DNA of 64,000 bases from VRUE01 sp963737575 (GCA_963737575.1 CAVTTJ010000009.1:186001-250000); one strand, 5' to 3'. Positions 32,256-42,002 are shown, counted from the stretch's first letter. A program made the numbers and translations. The notes: generated from the sequence alone by a model not told the origin.

Positions 32256-33377
32256 ATGCCAGAAACTACGAAAACTTTGGTCACCGGCGGGGCCGGATTC
32301 ATCGGCTCACACCTCGTCAGCGAGCTCGTCTCCCGCGGAGACGACGTAGTCGTCCTCGACTCCATGGAGGAGCAGGTCCACGGGGAGGCGTCGCTCGAGC
32401 TGCCCGATTCGGTAGATGTGATCGAAGGCAATGTCGGAGATGCGGAGCTGGCTGATCGCTCCCTTGCCGGGGTCGATCGCGTGGTCCACCTCGCTGCCGC
32501 AGTCGGAGTAGGCCAGTCGATGTACGAGATCGCCCGATACACCGAGCTGAACACGATGGCGACTGCACGCTTTCTCGAGCGCGTGGTGGCTACGCGCCCA
32601 CTGCCGAGCCGTTTCGTCGTCGCCTCCTCGATGTCGATATACGGCGAGGGGGAGTACGCCTGCGCCACGCACGGCCCCCAGGCGCCTGGCCCGCGGCCCG
32701 AGGAGCAACTGCTGGCTCGCGAGTGGGAGGTCGCCTGCCCGGTGTGTCACGAGCCGCTCCAACCACGCCCGACGAGCGAGGCGAAGCCGCTTCTCCCAAC
32801 TTCGATCTACGCGATAAACAAGCGGGACCACGAGGAGATGGCTCTCGTGACGGGGGCCGCCTACGGGATCCCTACGGTCGCCCTGCGCTTCTTCAACGTG
32901 TACGGCGAAGGTCAGGCGCTTTCGAATCCTTACACCGGCGTCGCGGCGATCTTCGCATCACGGCTGATGAATGGACGTCCGCCGACAATCTTCGAGGACG
33001 GCGAGCAGTCTCGAGACTTCACCCACGTCTCGGACATCGTCCAGGGAATCCTTCAGGCCCTCGAATCCGACGCGGCGCCAGGCCACGCCATCAATCTCGG
33101 GACCGGCATCCAGACCTCAGTCGCGCAGGTTGCCGAGGTTCTCTCGAATGGGATTGGCGCGGACATTGAGCCCGAGCTGAGCGGCCAGTATCGCGCCGGC
33201 GACATCCGGCACTGTTACGCGGACGTTTCCGAGGCCAAGCGCCTTCTGGGCTACGCCCCGAGGATCACCTTCGAGGACGGCATGGGCGCGCTCGTTGAGT
33301 GGTTGAAGAGTCAAGAGGCGGTCGATCGGGTTGACCACGCCACCAGCGAGCTGGCTGCTCGTGGTCTCGCCCGCTGA
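32256..33377 (+). CDS. NAD-dependent epimerase, extended SDR (dTDP-rhamnose 4-epimerase-like)
   Basis: 373 aa. Rossmann motif TGGAGFIGSHL near the N-terminus, catalytic Ser in ASSMSIYGEGEY, catalytic YxxxK in YAINK, and RFFNVYGEGQ after it. Between Ser and Tyr an insertion of about 35 residues includes CPVCHEPLQP, a CxxC that might hold zinc; such an insertion is found in a subgroup annotated as dTDP-L-rhamnose 4-epimerase, from memory. Start ATG with AGGGG upstream. Divergent from the deacetylase-like gene (117 bp) and followed 13 bp later by a GT2 gene. Confidence 0.83.
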   Translation: MPETTKTLVTGGAGFIGSHLVSELVSRGDDVVVLDSMEEQVHGEASLELPDSVDVIEGNVGDAELADRSLAGVDRVVHLAAAVGVGQSMYEIARYTELNTMATARFLERVVATRPLPSRFVVASSMSIYGEGEYACATHGPQAPGPRPEEQLLAREWEVACPVCHEPLQPRPTSEAKPLLPTSIYAINKRDHEEMALVTGAAYGIPTVALRFFNVYGEGQALSNPYTGVAAIFASRLMNGRPPTIFEDGEQSRDFTHVSDIVQGILQALESDAAPGHAINLGTGIQTSVAQVAEVLSNGIGADIEPELSGQYRAGDIRHCYADVSEAKRLLGYAPRITFEDGMGALVEWLKSQEAVDRVDHATSELAARGLAR

Positions 33378-33389
33378 GGCGGCGACGGG

Positions 33390-34364
33390 ATGACAGGGAA
33401 CGGTCATCGACACGATCTTGCGATCGTCATCGTCTCGACCAACGAGGCGAAATGGCTGGAGCCATGTCTCAGCACGATCTTCGACAGCGCCGGGACGGCC
33501 TCGCTGGACATCGTGGTCGTCGACAACGATTCCTCGGACGGCACCCGCGAGTTCGTCGAGTCCAGGTTCCCCTCGGCCCGCGTCGTGGATTCGCAGAATC
33601 ATGGTTTCTCCCATGCAAACAATCGAGGAGTCGCGACGTGCGACGCCAAGTACGTCCTCTTCCTGAACCCCGATACAGAGATCGTCGAGGGGACTTTCAG
33701 CGATCTCCTCAAGGAGATGGAGGATCGTCCTGCCGTGGGGCTGGCCGGCGTACGCCAGCTGACTGGAGACGGAACCCTCTGGCCGACGATCCGCTACTTC
33801 CCAAGCGTCTCGCGCGCCTTCGGGGAAGCACTTGCCGCGGAGCGGTGGCCGGTGCAGAAGCGCTGGCTCGGAGAGCGAGAGCTGGACATGGGCCTTTACC
33901 AACGCGAGCAGCCCTGTGATTGGACCTCGGGGTCGTTCCTCCTCGCCCGTCAGGAAGCGCTGATGAGCTCGGGGCTGCTCGACGAGCGCTTCTTCATCTA
34001 CTCGGAGGAGACCGATCTCTGCCTGCGCATCAAGCAGGCAGGTTGGGACATCCACCATCTGCCGGGAATGACGATCGTTCACCACGCAGGGAAGGGCGGC
34101 GTCCGGCCGAGGATGGTCGCGCAGGAGGCATACGGAAGACGTCAGTACGCCGAGAAGCATTTTTCGCGGCCCGCCCGATTCGCCTATATGACAGCCGTGA
34201 TGGCTCGCCACGTGATCCGGGCGCTCACCCCGGGAACGGGGAGCGAGGCCGTGGCGCGCCGTCAGGCCGCCCGCAGGGCGATCGCGACCCTGCTCGGACG
34301 TGCCGAGCCGCCATTTGGCACCCCGCCGCCCACCGCGCTGGCGCCACTGTCCCGCGGCGCCTGA
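33390..34364 (+). CDS. GT2 family glycosyltransferase (rhamnosyltransferase-like)
   Basis: 324 aa inverting GT-A enzyme. LAIVIVSTNEAKWL, nucleotide site VVVDNDSSDGT, metal-binding LNPDTEI (DxD-like), and acceptor-side DWTSGSFLLARQEAL followed by DERFFIYSEETDLCLRIKQAG, a combination typical of WbbL-type rhamnosyltransferases. No TM helix; peripheral at the cytoplasmic membrane. Likely coupled to the upstream epimerase, which could supply its donor sugar. Converges with the FemAB-like gene 15 bp downstream. Confidence 0.87.
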   Translation: MTGNGHRHDLAIVIVSTNEAKWLEPCLSTIFDSAGTASLDIVVVDNDSSDGTREFVESRFPSARVVDSQNHGFSHANNRGVATCDAKYVLFLNPDTEIVEGTFSDLLKEMEDRPAVGLAGVRQLTGDGTLWPTIRYFPSVSRAFGEALAAERWPVQKRWLGERELDMGLYQREQPCDWTSGSFLLARQEALMSSGLLDERFFIYSEETDLCLRIKQAGWDIHHLPGMTIVHHAGKGGVRPRMVAQEAYGRRQYAEKHFSRPARFAYMTAVMARHVIRALTPGTGSEAVARRQAARRAIATLLGRAEPPFGTPPPTALAPLSRGA

Positions 34365-34379
34365 GCGTTCCCTAGGCGT

Positions 34380-35414
34380 CTAGGCGACGTGTCGATAGAG
34401 AGCCTCGCCGACCCAACGGCCGACGAAGGTGGGCGAGTGACGGATCGTCGTGCTCATCAGACGGTCACGGAATGCTGAATCGGGCGACGGCTCTCGCTCG
34501 GCGAAATATGTGTAGGGGAGCTCGATCTCCTCGGCTCCCCAGCCGCTCTTGAAGGCTCTCAGCCCCTCGTTCTCGATCTCGGTCCGGCCGAAGTCGAAGG
34601 TGTGGAAGCCCGCTTCGCAGGCCCAGCGAATCGCCTCGGACATCAGGAGGTTGTTGGGGCGCTTCCTGAGCGCCCGCTCATCCGACGCCCCGTACTTATA
34701 GGTCAGGGTGCCGTTGTGGGCGAGGAAGACGGCGGTGGCAATTGGCCGCTCACCATCGAGGACCATCCAAACGAATCCCAGCCCTGCATCGAAGAGCGTC
34801 TGGAAGCGTCTGATGAATCGTCTGGGCTGAGTCGGGACGCCGAGCTTCCTGCGCGTTCTCAGATGGAGCGAGTAGAAGTCGTCGAGGGCGGAGAGATCGC
34901 TGCGCCGGACCGCCACGAGGTCCTCACGACGCGCCTTCTTCACACCGCGGATGCGCGACTTCGTGAAGCCACGTTCGACCTCACCCGGGTCCTCAGCCAA
35001 GGGAAGGAGGTGGCGGACGAACGGGGTTCTGACGAAGGCCTGAGGGGCACCGGGCATGGATCCGTGCACGGTCAGCGTCAGGCCAGTGCGTCGTGCCTCC
35101 TCTGACAGGGCCCTCCCAAGGGCATCCAGCGCCTCGGGGTCTGCACCCGGAGCCAAGGCGGGAGAGCAGACGTCCGAGAATGGGAGCGAGACCAGGCGCT
35201 TTCCGGTGAGCCGGCTCTCGACGCGCGCGATCGGGATCCCAGCCGCGATGCCCCGCCCGTTCTCGACACAGCACGCCTGAACCTTGTATCCGTACTGGAG
35301 GTTCAGCAGCTCGAGCCAGCGGGGGTGATGGAAGATTTCCGCGGTCGGGCTGCTATCTATTAGGGCAAGCCAATCGGGATCCTCGACGGGGTCGATAAAC
35401 CGGGTTTCCAGCAT
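34380..35414 (-). CDS. FemAB/GNAT-type acyl- or aminoacyl-transferase
   Basis: 344 aa with two GNAT-like lobes. Family features: EIFHHPRWLELLNLQYGY, RGVKKARRED in the linker, VWMVLDGERPIATAVFL, and the highly typical YKYGASDERALRKRPNNLL followed by FDFGRTEIENEGLRAFKSGWG. Such proteins in polysaccharide loci (PEP-CTERM/XrtA-linked FemAB group) are thought to attach amino acids or acyl groups. Substrate unknown. Divergent from the acyltransferase gene at 35580 across 165 bp. Confidence 0.8.
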   Translation of the reverse strand: MLETRFIDPVEDPDWLALIDSSPTAEIFHHPRWLELLNLQYGYKVQACCVENGRGIAAGIPIARVESRLTGKRLVSLPFSDVCSPALAPGADPEALDALGRALSEEARRTGLTLTVHGSMPGAPQAFVRTPFVRHLLPLAEDPGEVERGFTKSRIRGVKKARREDLVAVRRSDLSALDDFYSLHLRTRRKLGVPTQPRRFIRRFQTLFDAGLGFVWMVLDGERPIATAVFLAHNGTLTYKYGASDERALRKRPNNLLMSEAIRWACEAGFHTFDFGRTEIENEGLRAFKSGWGAEEIELPYTYFAEREPSPDSAFRDRLMSTTIRHSPTFVGRWVGEALYRHVA

Positions 35415-35579
35415 GGAAAAAGAACGAACGCCGGCCTGGCTTCTTCTGACCCTGGATCTCGGTAAGGCGCCAACAACAGAAGCCGACGCCTACCGATGGC
35501 GTTAAATCGGAACCAATGCCAATGATGCGACCAGGACTCGAGGCGCCTGGCACAGCGGCCGCGAATCTGGAAATACCGA

Positions 35580-36089
35580 GTGCTGTCGACCTGCAGCTGG
35601 GAGGGAGGGACGCCGGTCATCCTCCAGCCACTCCTCTGCCTCGGTGTCGGGGCCATCTCGCTGGGCGAGGGCGTGCAATTTGGCTGGAAGGCGTCACCGC
35701 TGTTCTACACGGGCTATTGCCACCTCGAGGTGAGCAACAAGGAGTCCTGGGTCGAGATCGGAGACCGCACGGAGTTCAACAACAACCTGATGATCAAGAG
35801 CGAGGGCGCCGGCATCCGAATTGGCCGCGACGGCCTGTTCGGCGCCCATGTCGAAATATTCGATAGCGACTTCCACGATCTCGACCCTGAGCGTCGCAAG
35901 TCAGGCACACCGCAGATGGCGCAGGTTGAGATCGGGGACAACGTTTTCGTCGGCATGGGCGTACGCATCCTCAAGGGGACCAAGATCGGATCCGACTCGG
36001 TGGTGGGCGCTGGATCGGTCGTGACAGGGGAGATTCCGGCCGGGGTCATCGCGGCCGGAAACCCGGCGCGGGTCATCCGGGAGCTTTGA
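35580..36089 (+). CDS. Left-handed beta-helix (hexapeptide) acyltransferase
   Basis: 169 aa. Hexapeptide turns are plain: VEIGDRTEFNNNLMI, IRIGRDGLFGAHVEI, VEIGDNVFVGMGVRI, TKIGSDSVVGAGSVV and GVIAAGNPARVI at the end, as in maltose/galactoside O-acetyltransferases. The catalytic His is probably in DSDFHDLDP. It would acetylate a sugar of the repeat unit (or serve as N-acetyltransferase in an amino-sugar pathway). GTG 35580 is used as start, but in-frame sequence continues upstream (RIWKYR before it) to a stop at 35523, so the true start may be a few codons earlier. Overlaps the convergent wzx by 17 bases. Confidence 0.82.
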   Translation: MLSTCSWEGGTPVILQPLLCLGVGAISLGEGVQFGWKASPLFYTGYCHLEVSNKESWVEIGDRTEFNNNLMIKSEGAGIRIGRDGLFGAHVEIFDSDFHDLDPERRKSGTPQMAQVEIGDNVFVGMGVRILKGTKIGSDSVVGAGSVVTGEIPAGVIAAGNPARVIREL

Positions 36090-37665
36090 CCAAGAGGGTC
36101 CCTATGCCGAGTGTGGGTCGGCAACTCGCGACCGACCCCGGAAGTTGAAACGCCGTGTGGCGCCTGGGAACGATCCGTCGCAAGACCGCTCGCTGACTCC
36201 GCCAGGTGTCTGGGAAGCAGAGACGGAGGGTAAGCAGGTATGGCAGCCCCGCGACGATGCAAAGGGCGGCCAGCCACAGAAGTGAGGGCACCTGAGCGGC
36301 CGTCAACACGACGCTTGCCGGCAATACAACTCCGGCCAGCCCAAGGCAGGAAACGGTGGCAGGCGCGATGTCCTCCCAGAGGCAGTGAAGCGCCCGTTCG
36401 CCAGAACCGCGAAGCATCAGGCGGTAGGAGATCAGCAGGAAGACAGTGTGAACAACTGCGGCGTCGATGGCGACGGCCACGATTCCCATCGGCACAACCA
36501 GGAACACGGTGAGTGCGTAAACGCTGAAGTGTCCGACTCCGAAACCGAGTAGCGCCCGGGGGCGGCCGGTTGCCATCAGGACCGTGCCGACAGCATTGAT
36601 GACCAGCGTCGAGGCTCCACCCAAAGCGAGAATTTGGACTGGCACCACGGCCGGTCCCCATCCGGGACCGAAGAGGAGAGGAACTATCACGGGCGCAGTG
36701 ATCGCAAGCAGAACCAGAAGCGGGAAGAGGACGATCGTCAGCAATCGGACCATTTCGCGGCGAAGGTGTTTCAGATCCGCCTCGCTGGTCGCCCGGGACA
36801 GGACCGGAAACCCAACCTGCGTCATCACCACGCTGACCTTGTTTTGGTATTCCACAGCCAGCGTGTAAGCCCGGAAGTAGAACCCTGTCTGCAACGCCCC
36901 AAGGCGGGCACCGATGATCGCATAGTCGACATTGCTGAACCCGACCCAGGTGATCGCGGCAAGCGACGTTGGAAGGCCGTAATCAAGCAAATCTCTTGCG
37001 GCGCGGCGATGCAATCGCGGCATCGGTGGAGGCGCGCTGATCCAGGCGATCGCGGCAGCCAGCACAGAGCCTGAGATCAATCCGAGCACCAGCGCCTCGC
37101 CTTCCATGCCGACAAGGGCGAATCCAATCGAGACCGCGACACGAGCAAAGGTGTTGAGCACTTCAATCTCACTAAGGCGCCGGAACGCCATACGGCGACT
37201 GAGAGTCGAGGCCGGGACCGCGTTCAGGGCAGAGACCAGACAAAGCGGGGCCATCAGCGCGACGTACAGTGCGGTGCGCCCACCGAAGATGGCCGAGATG
37301 ATCGTGCCGGCCCCGATCAACGTCAGCCCGGCCAGCGCGAGGCCGGCGAGTAGTGCCAGTGCCATACCCGTCTGGAGGTGCTCGCGGCTCAGTGTCTTCC
37401 GCTGGACCAATGCCGCGCTGAGGCCCCCCGCCACGATCAGGTATGCCACCTGCTGTGCGATCAGCGCTATGGCGAACCGGCCGAATTCGGCAGGCACAAT
37501 CAGGCGTGCCAGAACCACAATCGAGGCCAGCTGGAGGAACTCGGTCGTCGGACGCGCGATCGCCGACCACCGGAGTCCGTGCGCGGCAGCCTCGTGGAGA
37601 TCGGTGACTGGCGCCGATCCCCCGGTCGCCTGATCATCCACCGCTTCGCGGTCTCGGCTGCTCAT
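36073..37665 (-). CDS. Wzx-type polysaccharide flippase (MOP superfamily)
   Basis: 530 aa with about 14 hydrophobic segments from residue 35 to 490, the pattern of lipid-linked oligosaccharide flippases of the MOP/PST family. Typical words: GLRWSAIARPTTEFLQLASIVVLARLI at the N-terminus (first TM), FGRFAIALIAQQV, and YFRAYTLAVEYQNKVSVVM in the middle. Start ATG 37665 overlaps the upstream GT2 stop (ATGA); the frame to 37761 is not used. It would move the undecaprenyl-linked unit outward for Wzy. Confidence 0.87.
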   Translation of the reverse strand: MSSRDREAVDDQATGGSAPVTDLHEAAAHGLRWSAIARPTTEFLQLASIVVLARLIVPAEFGRFAIALIAQQVAYLIVAGGLSAALVQRKTLSREHLQTGMALALLAGLALAGLTLIGAGTIISAIFGGRTALYVALMAPLCLVSALNAVPASTLSRRMAFRRLSEIEVLNTFARVAVSIGFALVGMEGEALVLGLISGSVLAAAIAWISAPPPMPRLHRRAARDLLDYGLPTSLAAITWVGFSNVDYAIIGARLGALQTGFYFRAYTLAVEYQNKVSVVMTQVGFPVLSRATSEADLKHLRREMVRLLTIVLFPLLVLLAITAPVIVPLLFGPGWGPAVVPVQILALGGASTLVINAVGTVLMATGRPRALLGFGVGHFSVYALTVFLVVPMGIVAVAIDAAVVHTVFLLISYRLMLRGSGERALHCLWEDIAPATVSCLGLAGVVLPASVVLTAAQVPSLLWLAALCIVAGLPYLLTLRLCFPDTWRSQRAVLRRIVPRRHTAFQLPGSVASCRPTLGIGTLLVKAPG

Positions 37666-38590
37666 CGCCCGACCGCGGACATCAGGTTGTGCTTGGTGGA
37701 AACCAGAGCGTCGGCGAGGGTCCGGCCGATGCGCTCGGGAATCGAAAGGATCAGGACCCACACCAGCGCGCGGAGGGTCGGCCTGAGTCGAAGGGCGTCG
37801 ACGAAGACGGCCCGTGCTTCACGCATGCGGTTCTGATCGCTGAGATCCCGAGCGATATGGAAGAGGTCGCGTGCGAGAATCCGATTTACGAACGAGCGAC
37901 TGTCGACTACGTCCGCGTTCCAACTACGCACCAGGAAATCTGACCGGTGCAGCGCGAGGCGGTCGCTGGAGACATTATTCTCGTGCCGACGGTAGTGGAC
38001 AAGTACCTCAGGGTCGTAGTAGAAGAGGGCGCCTGCACCGAGAGCCCGCAGCCAATACTCGTAGTCCTCGGTCACCAGGCGACTGTCTACGAACGGACCG
38101 AGCTTCTCATACAGGCGCCGTCTGATGAGGGTCGTTGACGGGCAGATGGGGTTTGAGCTGAACAGCGTCCGGCCGAATCGATGCCGATCCATGACTCCGA
38201 CGCTTGGGTCCTTGAGGGTTGGACATCGCCCATTGTCCCTCGATCTGGCCGAAGATCCTCGCTGCGCCGAACGCAATGTCGATCTCTGGGTGCGCGGCAA
38301 TTGCACCGGCCTGCCGCTCGATCTTGCTTGGCTCCCAAATGTCGTCCGAGTCGCACTTTGCGATGTAAGTCGCCTCGAGCCTCGCCGAAGCCCCGATTGA
38401 GCGCGTGGGCATGGCCGCGGTTGCTCTGGCGGACGACGTGAATATCGCCCCGAAATCGCTCGAGCTCGTCCGGCGTTCCATCGGTCGAACCGTCGTCAAT
38501 CACAATCACCTCGACCGGAGGACACGTTTGGGAGAGGATTGCCGTCAGCGACTCGCCGATGTATTCCTCGGCGTTGTAGGCAGTCATCAC
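37662..38590 (-). CDS. GT2 family glycosyltransferase, two frameshifts
   Basis: The coding sequence is in three frames. Frame 1 from GTG 38590 gives TAYNAEEYIGESLTAIL and VIVIDDGSTDGTPDEL; frame 2 gives YIAKCDSDDIWEPSKIERQ (the DxD region); frame 3 from about 38230 gives SSNPICPSTTLIRRRLYEKLG to the stop. Both breaks (about 38365 and 38230) correspond to one extra base each; the first is an extra T in GACTTACATCGC. Corrected, it is about 308 aa and a close paralogue of the next gene upstream. Could be a pseudogene, but the rest is well preserved and the error pattern matches other genes here. Ends by ATGA overlap with wzx. Confidence 0.78.
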
Positions 38591-38611
38591 CGCACTGATC
38601 GTCGGGGACCG

Positions 38612-39595
38612 TCACGGCAGTGCCGGATGCCGGCCACGTCGGAGTCGATGAATCGACCGGCGGAGATCGACGAGGGCACGGCCGGTTCGCTCGCGGGTCC
38701 CCGTCGGGAGGCTGAGGATCACTATCCACGCTAGGGCGCGCGTCGTCGCTGAGGCAGTGCTGTAATCCGCGTATCGCAGTGATTTGCGGATCCATTCGCG
38801 TCCTTTGTCGGACTGTCCCGCGTCGACGTAGGCCCGGCCGATAGTGAAGAGGTCCTTTGCGAACACCCTGGCCGCAAATCGCCTTCCTGCAATCAGGTCG
38901 ATGTTCCACCTGTGAACGAGGTGCGTAGCTTCGTGCATTGCGATGTAGTTGCCGGTGATGTTGCGTTCATGGAGGCGGTAGCGGACCAGCGTGCGTGGCT
39001 CGTAGTAAAAGCTGGTGTCCGCCCGCAAACAGCGGAAGAAGAACTCGAGATCGTCAGCGAGGAACCGATCCAGGAACCAGCCCAGATCCCCGAAGAGATC
39101 CCGACGAATAACGGTCGAAGGCATATTGATCGGGTTTCGGAAAAAGAGGTCCTCGAGCAGCGCCCGCTGGTCGAGCAGGCCGCCGCTCCCGGTCGGACGC
39201 TCAAAGTCCCGTTCTGACTGGCCAAACATGATCGCGTGGCCGAAAAACACGCCGACCTCCGGATGGGCGACCAGGGCCTCAGCCTGCCACTCGAGCTTTC
39301 GCGGTTCCCAAATATCATCGGCTCCACAGGGCGCCACGAATTCGCTGGTCGCCTCCTGGATCGCTCGATTCATGGCAGCTGGGTATCCGGCGTTCTCCTG
39401 CTCGATCACTCGTATGCGATCGCCATAGGCCGTGAGAATGCGTCCGGTTCCATCGGTCGAACCGTCGTTGACCACGACCACCTCGTCCGGGGGGCGTGTC
39501 TGGCCGAGGATTGAGTCAATCGCCTCAGCGATCCACTCCTCAGCCTGGTAGACGGCGATGACTACCGATATTGACGGCTCGGTTTCGGCGCGCAT
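38612..39595 (-). CDS. GT2 family glycosyltransferase
   Basis: 327 aa, intact paralogue of the frameshifted gene downstream. ISVVIAVYQAEEWIAEAID, VVVVNDGSTDGTGRIL, PCGADDIWEPRKLEWQ (DxD equivalent), and INMPSTVIRRDLFGDLGWF. The C-terminal third (HRWNIDLIAGRRFAARVFAKD onward) is shared by both paralogues and not part of the catalytic core. CAGGA precedes the ATG. Divergent from the glycosyltransferase at 39708. Confidence 0.87.
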   Translation of the reverse strand: MRAETEPSISVVIAVYQAEEWIAEAIDSILGQTRPPDEVVVVNDGSTDGTGRILTAYGDRIRVIEQENAGYPAAMNRAIQEATSEFVAPCGADDIWEPRKLEWQAEALVAHPEVGVFFGHAIMFGQSERDFERPTGSGGLLDQRALLEDLFFRNPINMPSTVIRRDLFGDLGWFLDRFLADDLEFFFRCLRADTSFYYEPRTLVRYRLHERNITGNYIAMHEATHLVHRWNIDLIAGRRFAARVFAKDLFTIGRAYVDAGQSDKGREWIRKSLRYADYSTASATTRALAWIVILSLPTGTRERTGRALVDLRRSIHRLRRGRHPALP

Positions 39596-39707
39596 TCCTG
39601 AGAATCAACGTTCCGCCTCGGGTCGATTTTCCGTCTGGGCCGAACGTAAAGCCGCATTCGGCTCGTTGTATTCCCGTGGACTTCTCAAGCCGATCACAGC
39701 CAACGCC

Positions 39708-40976
39708 GTGAGCCGTCCAACCGCCGTGGAGCGCGTTCAGCAAACCCGACGGCTGCTCCAGGGCGAGGGGTACGCGGGGGTTGCGGCCAGGTTGCTGGAC
39801 CGCGCGTCTCAACGGCTCATGCCCGCCAGTGGCGAGCGCCTCCCGGTGGCCCGCAGTGATCTTGTTCGCGCAGCGGAGATTGCGTCATCGGGCTGGCAAC
39901 TTCCGCCTCCGGTACCCCTGAGCGCCGCCGATCGGCTGGATGTCGCCTGGAACTGCGTCCCGCCGGGCGAGGGGGCGGGGGGCTTCACCACGATGTTTCG
40001 ACTTGCGTCATCTCTGGAGCAGGCTGGGCACCGCTGCACCATCTACCTGCACGACCGACACGCGTGGGCACTCGAGCAGCACGAGAAGACGATCCGGGCA
40101 TGGTGGCCATCGCTGCAGGCCGAGATCCGGGACGCAGCCGACGGCATTGATGACGCGCATGCCATTTTTGCCACGTCATGGGAAACCGCCTATCCGGTCC
40201 TGACCTCGCCGGCCAGAGGGACCCGCTTCTACCTGGTCCAGGACTTCGAGCCATCCTTCTACGCCGCCGGAAGCAAGGCATTGCTCGCCGAGGCGACCTA
40301 CCGGTTCGGTTTCCATGGATTCACCCCGGGCCCGTGGCTGGCCGATCTGCTCGAACGCGATTACGGGATGGCCTCCGACTACTTCGACTTCGGCTGCGAT
40401 CTGCAGACCTATCAGCTCGATGATGCGGCTGATCGCACGGGGATATGCCTCTACTCGCGCCCCTCTACTCCACGCCGTGCATTCGAGCTGGCGGTGGCCG
40501 CCCTTGACCTTTTTGTCGAGCGCCACCCCGAGATCGACATCCATCTATATGGCGAGTCGGTCGGCCGTTTGCCCTTTGCCGCGCACGACCACGGTCTGCT
40601 GGCCCCGGGGGAGCTGAACGCGCTCTACAACCGCTGCCTGGCCGGCCTCAGCCTGTCGGCGACAAATATCTCGCTGGTGCCATACGAGATGCTCGCAGCC
40701 GGCTGTATTCCGGTGGTGAACGACGCTCCACAGAACCGCATGGTGCTCGACAACAGCGAGGTCGTCTATGCGCCTGCTACTCCATTCGATCTCGCCAATG
40801 CCCTGGCCGCACTCGTCGAGAGGCCGGTGGCCGAGCGTCGCGCGGGAGCCGAATCCGCCGCGGCAAGCGTGCAGCAGGTGACCTGGGACGACGTCGGTCC
40901 AAGCACGGAGAGGGTCATCCGAGAAGGCGTCAATGCAGCCTGTCGAGATATCCAAGTTCCGACCTCCAGAACCTGA
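39708..40976 (+). CDS. WsaF-like glycosyltransferase (GT4-type, rhamnan synthesis)
   Basis: 422 aa from GTG 39708. Features: VAWNCVPPGEGAGGFTTMFR and YLHDRHAW in the N-terminal domain, FYLVQDFEPSFYAAGSKALLAEATYRFG (present in part), and the C-terminal nucleotide-sugar half with LYSRPSTPRRAFEL, IDIHLYGES and LSLSATNISLVPYEMLAAGCIPVV. This set matches the S-layer glycan rhamnosyltransferase WsaF group. An ATG at 39558 would lengthen it but overlap the divergent GT2 gene by 38 bp and adds unconserved sequence; I prefer the later start. Overlaps the next gene by 44 bases. Confidence 0.8.
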   Translation: MSRPTAVERVQQTRRLLQGEGYAGVAARLLDRASQRLMPASGERLPVARSDLVRAAEIASSGWQLPPPVPLSAADRLDVAWNCVPPGEGAGGFTTMFRLASSLEQAGHRCTIYLHDRHAWALEQHEKTIRAWWPSLQAEIRDAADGIDDAHAIFATSWETAYPVLTSPARGTRFYLVQDFEPSFYAAGSKALLAEATYRFGFHGFTPGPWLADLLERDYGMASDYFDFGCDLQTYQLDDAADRTGICLYSRPSTPRRAFELAVAALDLFVERHPEIDIHLYGESVGRLPFAAHDHGLLAPGELNALYNRCLAGLSLSATNISLVPYEMLAAGCIPVVNDAPQNRMVLDNSEVVYAPATPFDLANALAALVERPVAERRAGAESAAASVQQVTWDDVGPSTERVIREGVNAACRDIQVPTSRT

Positions 40977-41928
40977 GCTCGCGATGACGCCCGAAGGGAG
41001 CCGGCTTCTCGTGGTGAGCCCGGTCCACAACGAGAGGGACAACCTCGAGCGCACCGCGAGATCAGTCGCATCGCAGACCCGGACTCCCGACCGGTGGATC
41101 GTGGTTGACGACGGCTCGACCGACGAGACCCTCGCCCTCGCACGCCGCCTCGAGCGGGAGCTGGAGTTCATGACAGTCCTGGAATGTCCTCAGGAAACGA
41201 AGCCCGGGGCCGACAACCTCGCGCTTGCCCGTGAGGCCCATGCCTTCAACATCGGCCTGGCGCATGCCGGATGGCAGACGTTCGGGTATGTGGGGAAGCT
41301 GGACGGCGACGTCGAGCTTCCTCCCGATTGGTTCGCGACACTGATCCAGCGATTTGACGGAAATCAACGTCTCGGGCTGGCCGGCGGCCGGCTGAGCGAG
41401 CCCAATGGGAGCGGCTGGAGCGTCATTCCCATCCCAGCCGAACACGTCCACGGCGCAGTCAAGCTGTTCCGACGCGAGTGCCTTGAAGCGATCGGAGGAA
41501 TTCCCGAGCGCCTCGGCTGGGACACGATCGACGAGACCTACGCCCGGATGCGTGGCTTTGAGACCCTTTCCCACGGCGATTTGATCGGCCGCCACCATCG
41601 ACCTTGGGGGTCGGCCGATGGGCGGCTGCGTGGTCGCGCACGCCATGGCGAGTGCGCCTGGATCCTGCACTACGGACTCCTCTGGGTCTTTCTCCGCTCG
41701 TTCAAGGTCGCGAGGGTGCCGCCGATCGGGCTTTCGGGCCTTGCGTTCCTGTCTGGCTATCTCAGGGCGGCTTGGAGGCGAACCCCACGAGTCGACGATC
41801 CCGATTTTCGCCGGTTTGTCCGACACGAGCTGCGATCTCGCATGTTGAGGCCCCTGCGCGCCGCTTTGCGTCCATTTTCCAAGTGGAAACATCGCACCAT
41901 CCCACCCGTTGATTTCCCGAGGCCATAG
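40933..41928 (+). CDS. GT2 family glycosyltransferase
   Basis: 331 aa. LLVVSPVHNERDNLERTARS, IVVDDGSTDETLALARR, GYVGKLDGDVELPPDWF (DxD) and FRRECLEAIGGIPERLGWDTIDE, followed by HHRPWGSADGRLRGRARHGE and a hydrophobic C-terminal helix region around residue 240-265. ATG 40933 has AGAAGG at proper distance, so I accept the 44-base overlap with the preceding gene; ATG 40984 is an alternative lying after the upstream stop. Role: one transfer step in repeat-unit assembly. Confidence 0.85.
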   Translation: MQPVEISKFRPPEPELAMTPEGSRLLVVSPVHNERDNLERTARSVASQTRTPDRWIVVDDGSTDETLALARRLERELEFMTVLECPQETKPGADNLALAREAHAFNIGLAHAGWQTFGYVGKLDGDVELPPDWFATLIQRFDGNQRLGLAGGRLSEPNGSGWSVIPIPAEHVHGAVKLFRRECLEAIGGIPERLGWDTIDETYARMRGFETLSHGDLIGRHHRPWGSADGRLRGRARHGECAWILHYGLLWVFLRSFKVARVPPIGLSGLAFLSGYLRAAWRRTPRVDDPDFRRFVRHELRSRMLRPLRAALRPFSKWKHRTIPPVDFPRP

Positions 41929-42002
41929 GGCTATCGAGCCCTGGAAACGAGGAAAGCAATGCGAGGGTTCCCAGACCGCCAACAGACCCATCGGTGTCGA
42001 CC

